12,530 nucleotides of DNA from Clostridiales bacterium UBA1701 (GTDB lineage Bacteria; Bacillota; Clostridia; Oscillospirales; Oscillospiraceae), in assembly GCA_002320035.1 (NCBI GenBank), contig DCJL01000029.1, positions 44,724-57,253 of the forward strand. Direction: 5' to 3'. The notes under the pieces are model-generated. The model saw only the letters and a list, made by a program, of their open reading frames with translations, ran no database searches and was not told the DNA's origin. Position 1 is the stretch's first letter; every line of letters begins with the position of its first letter. Below, piece by piece: positions 7,079 through 12,530 of this stretch. Position numbers and translations under genes: made by a program.

Positions 7079-7122
7079 TTGTATACTTGCCTGTTTTTTA
7101 CCCGGCAAAATTGTGCAATTTT
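7079..7122. promoter_or_regulatory. Two further palindromes in the divergent control region
   Basis: TTGTATACTT at 7079-7088 contains the GTATAC core and fits the GT...AC operator type known for the FadR branch of GntR regulators. AAAATTG-TG-CAATTTT at 7107-7122 is a perfect palindrome with 7-bp arms. Both lie between the divergent promoters, upstream of each -35 box. They are candidate binding sites for the GntR protein or another factor; which protein binds is unknown. Confidence 0.4.
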
Positions 7123-7158
7123 CAGGTTCCGGCGATTCCCGCCCAAAAAATATTCATA

Positions 7159-7187
7159 TTGACAGCCAGGAATTAAGCAAGTATTAT
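7159..7187 (+). promoter_or_regulatory. Promoter of the GntR regulator gene
   Basis: A perfect -35 box TTGACA (7159-7164) and TATTAT (7182-7187, 5 of 6) are spaced by 17 nt. A second TATAAT overlaps at 7185-7190. Transcription would begin around 7194, downstream of an in-frame possible start at 7113, which is therefore excluded. Confidence 0.75.
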
Positions 7188-7232
7188 AATATATTAGTGG
7201 TTTTTCAGCCTAATTTACTTATGGAGCGGGAC

Positions 7233-7961
7233 ATGGACAACAATAAGCCTGAACTAAAATACTCGGTGATAAAAAGCGCCTCTGTGGTGGAGTCCGTCAA
7301 GGACTGGATCATCGATCAGCTTATAAGCGGCAGTCTTCGCCCCGGCAGCAAGCTGCCCACGGAGGCGGAACTCTGCGCCAACATGGGCGCCAGCCGCAAC
7401 TCCGTCCGGGAGGCAATCAAGCAGCTTGAGGCTTATGGCGTCGTGTATATAAAGCGGGCCGAAGGCACCTTTGTAAACGACAGTTTTGAGCCCAAGATGC
7501 TCTCCCCTGTGCTATACAGCCTTATTCTCCAGAATAACCGCTGGGAGGATTTTGTGGACCTGCGCCGGGCCATTGACATCGGCACTCTCTATGTACTCAT
7601 GGGCAAGCCTTTGGGTGAGGAACAGATTACCCAACTTCGGGAGGCCCTTCTGGCCCTTGAGGCGGCTGTGAGCTGCGGCAGCCTTGACGTGGTAAAGATA
7701 ACCGAGGCCGACTGTAACTTCCACAATGTCATTATCTCCCTCACCGAAAATCCCCAGCTTAAGACCCTCTCCGAGTATATAAACCGCATTACGGTTCCCA
7801 GCCGGGAAAAAACCACTGAGACTGTCATCGCCGGCGGCGAGATTGATTCCTACATCCGCCTGCACCGGCAGATGTTCCATGTGATAGAGCAGGGAGACAA
7901 AGCCGGAATCGAACGGGCCGTGCTGGACCACTATGTTTTCTGGGAGCGGTACTCTGACTGA
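7233..7961 (+). CDS. GntR-family transcriptional regulator, FadR (FCD) type
   Basis: DNA-binding regulator of 242 aa. The winged helix-turn-helix lies at about 12-80, with the family core LPTEAELCANMGASRNSVRE (41-60) followed by the wing near RAEGTF. The C-terminal helical FCD domain shows the spaced residues that bind metal or ligand in this family: Asp in DLRRAID, His in EADCNFH, His in LHRQMFH and His in LDHY. FCD regulators usually sense organic acids, often the substrate of the adjacent pathway. Start ATG at 7233 has GGAG with 6-nt spacing; the ATG at 7221 lacks a ribosome site. It is divergent from the transketolase-dehydratase operon and upstream of the racemase-like and TRAP genes, so it probably controls both. 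Whether it also acts as an activator cannot be seen. Confidence 0.9.
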   Translation: MDNNKPELKYSVIKSASVVESVKDWIIDQLISGSLRPGSKLPTEAELCANMGASRNSVREAIKQLEAYGVVYIKRAEGTFVNDSFEPKMLSPVLYSLILQNNRWEDFVDLRRAIDIGTLYVLMGKPLGEEQITQLREALLALEAAVSCGSLDVVKITEADCNFHNVIISLTENPQLKTLSEYINRITVPSREKTTETVIAGGEIDSYIRLHRQMFHVIEQGDKAGIERAVLDHYVFWERYSD

Positions 7962-8040
7962 GCTTTTTAGCGAATATTCAATCCGTAGCGATGCAATAGT
8001 CAGATTTTTTGGCTGTTCTTTTTCGTTTATTGCTTTGAAA

Positions 8041-8372
8041 GCCGTATCGGCGTCATGGCAACGCTCCCTACCACTCTCACCCCCACTAAAAATACTGTGA
8101 CCCGGGTGGCCCGGGAAGCGGGAAGGCATGCTGAGCCGGTGGATTGTCTGGTGGACGGGGCTTTCGGCCTGGATCAGGAGCAGTTCCGCGCCCGGCGCAC
8201 AGATGCCGCAGCCGCCATTGCGGAAAAGGTGGACGTGGTGGTCCTGGCACAGGGAAGCATGGCCTATGCCGAGCCCCATCTGGAGCGCGTGTATGGAAAA
8301 CCCTTTTGGGGCAGTCCCCGCTTCGGCGCAGCTGCGCTGAAAAAAGCGCTGGAGCGCAAGGGGCTTATCTAA
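8041..8372 (+). pseudogene. 3' remnant of Asp/Glu-racemase-superfamily gene
   Basis: These 332 bases match the end of the intact gene at 8975-9306 without any gap and with about 12 substitutions (about 96% identity), then homology stops sharply at both ends. The remnant corresponds to residues 115-223 of the 223-aa protein and lacks the region with Cys77. Five changes alter the protein relative to the intact copy: K142R, V144A, L146P, L166R and L203W. Several are harsh, as expected for sequence without selection. An in-frame ATG at 8055 could in principle yield 105 aa, but it has no ribosome site. A terminator follows at 8409. The simplest history is two tandem paralogues, the first having lost its 5' part. 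Confidence 0.8.
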
Positions 8373-8408
8373 GAAAATTTCATATCCGGGAATCCTATAA
8401 ATGGCAAG

Positions 8409-8442
8409 CTGCCTCCGTTTAATTGGACGGGGCAGTTTTTTT
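8409..8442 (+). terminator. Intrinsic terminator after the racemase-like remnant
   Basis: CTGCCTCCGT (8409-8418) pairs with ACGGGGCAG (8427-8435) with a single bulged base, and seven T follow at 8436-8442. It ends transcription coming from the GntR gene and remnant, so the genes downstream need their own promoter. The stretch 8443-8566 is AT-rich and shows no gene. Confidence 0.75.
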
Positions 8443-8566
8443 ACTTGTTTAAAACAGAAGAAACCACCTGATATACGTCAATGTTTTTACTTCCTTTTAG
8501 TCAAACTGTTCAAGTCGCTTGTTTGAATCTTGTCATATGTCCCAATTTACATCTGCTTTTAGGCGT

Positions 8567-8597
8567 GTTAACATTGTGTCAACATAGTATGTAGTAT
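8567..8597 (+). promoter_or_regulatory. Probable promoter/operator of racemase-like and TRAP operon
   Basis: TTAACA (8568-8573, 5 of 6) and TAGTAT (8592-8597, 4 of 6) are spaced by 18 nt. Overlapping it are an imperfect 17-bp palindrome at 8567-8583 (GTTAACA-TTG-TGTCAAC, one arm mismatch) and the perfect palindrome ACATAGTATGT at 8582-8592. The direct repeat TAGTATG follows. A regulator binding here would cover the promoter. None of the half-sites matches the ATCCTA sites at 7004-7030. Confidence 0.4.
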
Positions 8598-8634
8598 GTA
8601 CTAGAGATAAATCTTCGGCATAAGAGGTATGAAT

Positions 8635-9306
8635 ATGAAAGTAGGTCTGATTTATACAAGCACAACGCCCGAGCTTATTGAGCTTGTGGAACAGGAAGTG
8701 AAAAAGCAGCTGGGCGATGGCGTTGAACTGCTCAGCTTACAGGACCCCAGCATTCTGGCAGAGGTCCGGGAGGCGGGCTATGTAACCACGGCCCCTGCGG
8801 CAAGGCTTATAGGAATGTACATGAAGGCCGCCGAAGAAGGGGTTGACGCCATGCTGAACCTCTGCTCCTCTGTGGGCGAAGTGGCCGACTGCGTCCAGGA
8901 CACGGCCCGCTATATCGGCGTGCCCATCGTCCGTGTGGACGAAGAGATGTGCCGGGAGGCGGTACGGCTTGGAAGCCGTATCGGCGTCATGGCAACGCTC
9001 CCTACCACTCTCACCCCCACTAAAAATACTGTGACCCGGGTGGCCCGGGAAGCGGGAAAGCATGTTGAGCTGGTGGATTGTCTGGTGGACGGGGCTTTCG
9101 GCCTGGATCAGGAGCAGTTTCGCGCCCGGCTCACAGATGCCGCAGCCGCCATTGCGGAAAAGGTAGACGTGGTAGTCCTGGCACAGGGAAGCATGGCCTA
9201 TGCCGAGCCCCATCTGGAGCGCGTGTATGGAAAACCCTTTTTGGGCAGCCCCCGCTTCGGCGCAGCAGCGCTGAAAAAAGCGCTGGAGCGCAAGGGTCTT
9301 ATCTGA
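8635..9306 (+). CDS. Asp/Glu/hydantoin racemase-superfamily protein, single-Cys type
   Basis: Cytoplasmic protein of 223 aa with the two-domain fold of the Asp/Glu racemase superfamily. The first-domain motif NLCSSVGE holds Cys77, aligned with the first catalytic cysteine. RIGVMATLPTT (115-125) marks the second domain. At the second catalytic position, where racemases carry GCT or GCA, the sequence reads LAQGSMA (182-188), with Gln184 in place of cysteine. A two-cysteine racemisation mechanism is therefore unlikely; isomerase, decarboxylase or lyase chemistry is possible. Start ATG at 8635 is chosen because AAGAGG lies 7 nt upstream, whereas it is only 1 nt from the ATG at 8629. It is 64 nt before the TRAP binding-protein gene and probably co-transcribed with it, which ties it to the imported substrate. 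The exact reaction is unknown. Confidence 0.8.
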   Translation: MKVGLIYTSTTPELIELVEQEVKKQLGDGVELLSLQDPSILAEVREAGYVTTAPAARLIGMYMKAAEEGVDAMLNLCSSVGEVADCVQDTARYIGVPIVRVDEEMCREAVRLGSRIGVMATLPTTLTPTKNTVTRVAREAGKHVELVDCLVDGAFGLDQEQFRARLTDAAAAIAEKVDVVVLAQGSMAYAEPHLERVYGKPFLGSPRFGAAALKKALERKGLI

Positions 9307-9370
9307 GGAATTCCGTACCTGGAGAGGGTACTGAAGAAAAGAATAAATTAATAGGAAAGGAAACAACAAA

Positions 9371-10417
9371 ATGAAAAAGCTCTTTGCAGTTATTCTTGCG
9401 CTGGCAATGGTATTTGCCCTATGCGCCTGCGGCCAGAGCGCCGCTCCCGCCGCCTCTGAAGCCCCTGCCGCCGAAGCCTCCGAGGCCCCTGCCGCCAAGG
9501 CTGTCGTCCTGAAGATCGGCATCTCCACCAATGAGGAAGACCCCCGCGCCAAAGGTGCCCTGCAGTTCATTGACGAGATCACTGAAAAGACTGGCGGCGC
9601 CGTCACCGGCCAGCTCTACCCTGCCGGCCAGCTGGGCGGCGATGCAGACCTGATAAACTCTCTGGCTCTGGACGCCGGCACCGTTGACATCATCATTACC
9701 GACGCCTCCAATTTTGCCACCTACTCCCCCAAGATGGGCATTTCCGCCCTCCCCTTCCAGTTCGCCGACTTTGACGAAGCCTGGGCTTTTATGGACAGCG
9801 AAGTGCAGGCCAAGGCGGAGGAAGAGCTTCTTGCCAACAATATGCGCGTTCTTGCTCACTACTGCAACGGCTTCCGCTGCGTCACCAACAGCAAGGCCCC
9901 TGTTGAAACGCCGGACGATATGAAAGGCATGCTTATCCGCACACCCGAGAACCCCGTCATCATGGCTACCATGACGGCCCTGGGTGCAAATCCCCAGCCT
10001 CTGGCCTTCAACGAGCTGTACCAGGCGCTCCAGCAGGGCACTTACGACGCCCAGGAAAATCCCATTCCTGTTATTTATAACAACAAGCTCTATGAGGTTC
10101 AGGGATATTTGTCCGTAACCAACCACATTTACTCCGGCATGTGCTTTACCATTGCCGAGAGCGCATGGCAGAAGCTGAGCGCCGAGCAGCAGGAGATTCT
10201 TGCCGCCGCCGCTCAGAACTCCGCTGAGTTGGACCGCGAACTGAACAAGCAGCAAACCGATGACTTTGTGGCGCTTCTCGAGGAAGCAGGCATGAAGATC
10301 AACTACCCCGAGCTCGCTCCCTTTGCCGAAGCTGCCGCGACCGTGCTCACCGATAACGCCGACGCTTACGGCGACTTGCTGGATAGGATGGCCGAGTGGA
10401 AAGCCGCCAGGGGATAA
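9371..10417 (+). CDS. TRAP transporter solute-binding lipoprotein (DctP family)
   Basis: Extracellular substrate-binding protein of 348 aa. A lipoprotein signal peptide (MKKLFAVILALAMVFALCAC) ends in a lipobox with Cys20, followed by an Ala/Pro/Glu-rich linker to about residue 43. The DctP fold begins at VVLKIGIST. Arg190 in MLIRTP sits where the conserved arginine of TRAP binding proteins clamps the substrate carboxylate, and QENP (229-231 region) supplies the conserved asparagine. The ligand is thus likely a small organic acid: sugar acid, keto acid, dicarboxylate or sulfonate. Start ATG has an AGGAAAGGA ribosome region about 10 nt upstream. It is followed by a strong hairpin and then the two membrane subunit genes. 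Confidence 0.93.
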   Translation: MKKLFAVILALAMVFALCACGQSAAPAASEAPAAEASEAPAAKAVVLKIGISTNEEDPRAKGALQFIDEITEKTGGAVTGQLYPAGQLGGDADLINSLALDAGTVDIIITDASNFATYSPKMGISALPFQFADFDEAWAFMDSEVQAKAEEELLANNMRVLAHYCNGFRCVTNSKAPVETPDDMKGMLIRTPENPVIMATMTALGANPQPLAFNELYQALQQGTYDAQENPIPVIYNNKLYEVQGYLSVTNHIYSGMCFTIAESAWQKLSAEQQEILAAAAQNSAELDRELNKQQTDDFVALLEEAGMKINYPELAPFAEAAATVLTDNADAYGDLLDRMAEWKAARG

Positions 10418-10455
10418 CGATAAAAATTTTGATTTTTAGCTATTGACTTTAAATG

Positions 10456-10482
10456 AGGCCGCCGCCCCAAAGGCGGCGGCCT
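10456..10482 (+). other. GC-rich intercistronic hairpin between dctP and dctQ-like genes
   Basis: AGGCCGCCGCC (10456-10466) and GGCGGCGGCCT (10472-10482) form a perfect 11-bp stem with a 5-nt loop. No direct T tract follows (next bases GTGTTCAAAAAATTTTT), so it is a partial terminator or an mRNA 3'-end stabiliser. This would let the binding protein be made in excess over the membrane subunits, as is usual for binding-protein transporters. The effect is inferred. Confidence 0.6.
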
Positions 10483-10538
10483 GTGTTCAAAAAATTTTTC
10501 CCCGGCACCGCCTTTTGAGAGATTGGAGAGAAAAAGCT

Positions 10539-11042
10539 ATGCTTAAGAAGCTTCAGAGATGGATCGACAATGCCACCACTTTTACAGCGAGCCTTCTCAT
10601 TGCCGCCATGTTCTTTGTCCTTGTGATCAATGTTATCCTCCGGGCAATACCCGCGGTTGGCGGCTTTAAGTGGTACATGGAATTCAGCCAGTATGCCAAT
10701 GTTTGGGCCATGCTCATAGGCGCGGCCGGCGTGGCGGCGCAGGGCACTAACCTGCGTGTGGAAATAATCGACGGGATAAGCCGCAGATTTTTATGGGGCA
10801 AAAAACTCACGCGCTCCATTGTTGATATCTCGCTCATAGCCTTTTACAGCGTAATGACTGTCAGCGGCTGGCAGCTGTCCCAAAGGGCGGTGCAGGCCGT
10901 TTCCACCATGCCGGAGTTTAAAATGGGCCAGGTTTATGTCATTTTCCCCATTGCCGGGGCCATATGCCTTGTCTCCGCTGTGATCCACCTGCTTGTTACC
11001 CTTGCGGAAAAAACAGAAAAAGGGGAGGCTGAGGCAAAATGA
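10539..11042 (+). CDS. TRAP transporter small permease (DctQ family)
   Basis: Integral membrane protein of 167 aa, the normal DctQ length. Four hydrophobic segments lie at about residues 14-36, 48-68, 88-108 and 126-150. The segment before the second loop includes GTNLRVEIIDG, matching the conserved cytoplasmic stretch of DctQ proteins with its Arg-Val-Glu/Asp pattern. Start ATG at 10539 has GGAGAG with 8-nt spacing. An in-frame TTG at 10443 would add 32 residues that include the intercistronic hairpin and has no ribosome site. The stop overlaps the start of the large permease (ATGA at 11039-11042). The protein pairs with the large permease to form the Na+-driven importer. Confidence 0.9.
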   Translation: MLKKLQRWIDNATTFTASLLIAAMFFVLVINVILRAIPAVGGFKWYMEFSQYANVWAMLIGAAGVAAQGTNLRVEIIDGISRRFLWGKKLTRSIVDISLIAFYSVMTVSGWQLSQRAVQAVSTMPEFKMGQVYVIFPIAGAICLVSAVIHLLVTLAEKTEKGEAEAK

Positions 11043-12316
11043 TAACATGGCTTCTTATAAGCTTCGCGGTCATGATGCTGCTGGGCGTACCCATAGGAAT
11101 ATCCCTGGGTTTGTCCGCCATGGGCGGCATCCTCTTTCTTGACGGGGGCAGTCTGGTCACTGTGACGCAGCGTATGTTTGAAGGCATGAACAGCTGGGCC
11201 CTGCTGGCCATTCCCCTTTATACTTTTGCGGGCTACACGATGTCAAAGGGCGGTATTTCTCAGCGGCTCATGGACTTCTGCTATTCCATTGTCGGCCACA
11301 TCTACGGCGGCCTTGCTCATGTGAATGTGCTGGCTTCCATGATTTTTGCCGGTATCTCCGGTTCTGCCGTTGCAGACACGGCGGGGGTATCGGGCATGTT
11401 CATGCCCTCAATGATTAAGAAGGGTTATTCCAAAGAGCTTACTGTCACAGTTACAGGCGTTTCCTCCACCGTGGGCATCATCATCCCTCCCTCTATTCCC
11501 ATGGTCGTAATTGCAGGGATATGCAGCATATCCACCGGCAAAATGTTCCTGGGCGGTATTATCCCCGGTATTCTTCTGGGTATTTCCCAGATGCTTATCT
11601 CCTATTTCTTTGCCAAAAAAGAGGGCGTGCAGCCGGAGCCTGGCCACTTTTCCATAAAAGAAGTCGGCCGCACTTTCCTTAAAAGCTGGCCTGCGCTTTT
11701 AATGCCCGTCATCATAATTGGAACCATCTCCTCCGGCCTCGTCTCCCCCACTGAGGCAGGCGCCATCGCAGTGGTCTACGGCCTTGTCTGCGGCGGGCTG
11801 GTGTATCGGGAGCTCACATGGAAGGATCTGAAATTCTGTTTTACTGAGACCGTCCGTGTATCGGCCCGCATCTTCGTGGTCATTGCCGGCGCCAAGCTCT
11901 ATACCATCCTGCTCACCACCGCCGGCTTTGACAAATGGCTCACCGGAGTAATGCTGGGTTTCAGCACCAATCCTGCGGTCATCCTCATTATGATTCTGCT
12001 GCTGTTCTTTGTTGTGACCATGTTTATGGAGTCCATCGCGGCGCTGACGCTTTTTATGCCCATCATCTTCCCCATTGCCATGAGCGTGGGCATAGACCCC
12101 ATCGTTCTTGGCGTGCTGGTGACCGTTATGATCGGTATCGGACTTGTTACCCCGCCGGTGGGTATGTGCATCTATGTGGCCTGCGATCTGATGAAGATCC
12201 GCGTGGGGCAGACGACAAAATACCTCATCTGGTACATACTCGGCGCCTTTGCCGTGGTAGCCATACTGATCGCTTTCCCCCAGCTCATCACCTGTATGGG
12301 CGGTTTTATCCGCTGA
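11039..12316 (+). CDS. TRAP transporter large permease (DctM family)
   Basis: Twelve-span-class membrane protein of 425 aa, the normal DctM length, which moves substrate with Na+ and receives it from the binding lipoprotein. Conserved stretches include GISGSAVADTAGVSGMFMPS (about 105-124), the IIIPPSIPMVV re-entrant hairpin, SPTEAGAIAVVYG and, in the second half, the matching LVTPPVGM hairpin. The two PP-containing hairpins are characteristic of the DctM transport and Na+ sites. Translation is coupled to the small permease by a 4-base overlap, with GGGGAGG upstream. It ends the operon, 11 nt before the inverted-repeat element at 12328. Confidence 0.93.
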   Translation: MITWLLISFAVMMLLGVPIGISLGLSAMGGILFLDGGSLVTVTQRMFEGMNSWALLAIPLYTFAGYTMSKGGISQRLMDFCYSIVGHIYGGLAHVNVLASMIFAGISGSAVADTAGVSGMFMPSMIKKGYSKELTVTVTGVSSTVGIIIPPSIPMVVIAGICSISTGKMFLGGIIPGILLGISQMLISYFFAKKEGVQPEPGHFSIKEVGRTFLKSWPALLMPVIIIGTISSGLVSPTEAGAIAVVYGLVCGGLVYRELTWKDLKFCFTETVRVSARIFVVIAGAKLYTILLTTAGFDKWLTGVMLGFSTNPAVILIMILLLFFVVTMFMESIAALTLFMPIIFPIAMSVGIDPIVLGVLVTVMIGIGLVTPPVGMCIYVACDLMKIRVGQTTKYLIWYILGAFAVVAILIAFPQLITCMGGFIR

Positions 12317-12327
12317 ATTTCAAAAGG

Positions 12328-12476
12328 CAGAAGGGGCTGTAGCAAAATGCAAAAAAGCGAAAACAGCCCCGTCTAAAAGTTTAGAAAACGGGAGAAATCG
12401 CATTAAATCTGCGGTTTCTCCCGTTGAATTATCAGGGCAATAGTTTCAAAAATCAATTTTGCTACAGCCCCTTCTG
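12328..12476. repeat. 149-bp element with perfect 21-bp inverted ends and nested hairpins
   Basis: The ends 12328-12348 and 12456-12476 are perfect inverted copies over 21 bases (CAGAAGGGGCTGTAGCAAAA and its complement). Inside is an 11-bp perfect inverted repeat (AACGGGAGAAA 12387-12397, TTTCTCCCGTT 12415-12425) with a further CGCA/TGCG stem in its loop, and a TCTAAAAGTTTAGA palindrome at 12372-12385. A second ACAGCCCC (12363-12370) offers an alternative partner for GGGGCTGT at 12333. No coding frame or target-site duplication is seen. It looks like a MITE-like or intergenic palindromic repeat and may also serve as the operon's 3' end. Confidence 0.6.
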
Positions 12477-12488
12477 TCTGAGACTGTC

Positions 12489-12508
12489 AAAAAACGCTTA
12501 CCGAAGCG
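12489..12508 (-). terminator. Possible minus-strand terminator at window edge
   Basis: CGCTT (12495-12499) and AAGCG (12504-12508) form a short stem with loop ACCG. On the minus strand it is followed by six T (12494-12489). It could end a minus-strand gene lying right of the window. The stem is only 5 bp, so the call is weak. Confidence 0.35.
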
Positions 12509-12530
12509 AAAAACAACTGCGCCGCGGGGG

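Noticed and set aside
7113..7232. N-terminal extension of the GntR regulator from the ATG at 7113
   Set aside because: This start lies upstream of the TTGACA/TATTAT promoter and would not be in the transcript; the ATG at 7233 has a proper ribosome site and gives the usual family N-terminus.
7954..8010. Possible terminator after the GntR gene (CTGACT...AGTCAG followed by TTTTTT)
   Set aside because: The stem is only 6 bp with a loop of about 38 nt and overlaps the stop codon; too weak. The hairpin at 8409-8442 is far better.
8041..9306. Diversity-generating retroelement (template/variable repeat pair)
   Set aside because: The two copies differ at scattered positions of mixed type, not mainly at template adenines, and no reverse transcriptase or accessory gene is present.
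9315..9331. Small hairpin GTACC/GGTAC between the racemase-like gene and the binding-protein gene
   Set aside because: Five-bp stem with no T tract; within chance expectation and not enough to break the operon.

Overview
The window looks like a fragment of a GC-rich Firmicute chromosome, most likely a gut Clostridia (Oscillospiraceae/Ruminococcaceae-like). This is an inference from strong GGAGG-type ribosome binding sites, a typical Clostridia lipoprotein signal with an Ala/Pro/Glu-rich linker on the binding protein, TetR-plus-ABC-exporter organisation and GC-rich codon use. No RNA gene, CRISPR array, phage gene or transposase is visible.

Layout. Positions 1-87 hold two back-to-back hairpin terminators. 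Positions 88-2371 (minus strand) are a three-gene operon: a TetR-family repressor, an ABC ATPase and an ABC-2 permease. Its promoter carries a clear palindromic operator. Positions 2471-2504 are an intrinsic terminator that ends a second minus-strand operon. In transcription order that operon is split transketolase N-subunit, split transketolase C-subunit, an IlvD/Edd-type dihydroxy-acid dehydratase and a ketopantoate-reductase-family dehydrogenase (6977 down to 2522). A 255-bp divergent control region (6978-7232) separates it from a plus-strand set: a GntR/FadR-type regulator (7233-7961), a 3'-terminal remnant of an Asp/Glu-racemase-superfamily gene (about 8041-8372), a terminator, a full-length copy of the same gene (8635-9306), and a TRAP transporter (binding protein, small permease, large permease; 9371-12316). 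Positions 12328-12476 hold a 149-bp element with perfect 21-bp inverted ends and nested hairpins.

How the parts may work together. The TRAP transporter should import a small organic acid (a carboxylate, perhaps a sugar acid or sulfonate). The racemase-superfamily protein, dehydratase, dehydrogenase and two-piece transketolase form a plausible but undescribed catabolic route for it, controlled by the divergent FadR-type regulator. The window has no kinase, aldolase or sugar isomerase, so the substrate cannot be named. The most notable points are this unusual enzyme combination, the racemase-family protein that appears to have lost the second catalytic cysteine, the operator half-sites sitting on the promoter of the enzyme operon, and the degraded duplicate of the racemase-family gene.
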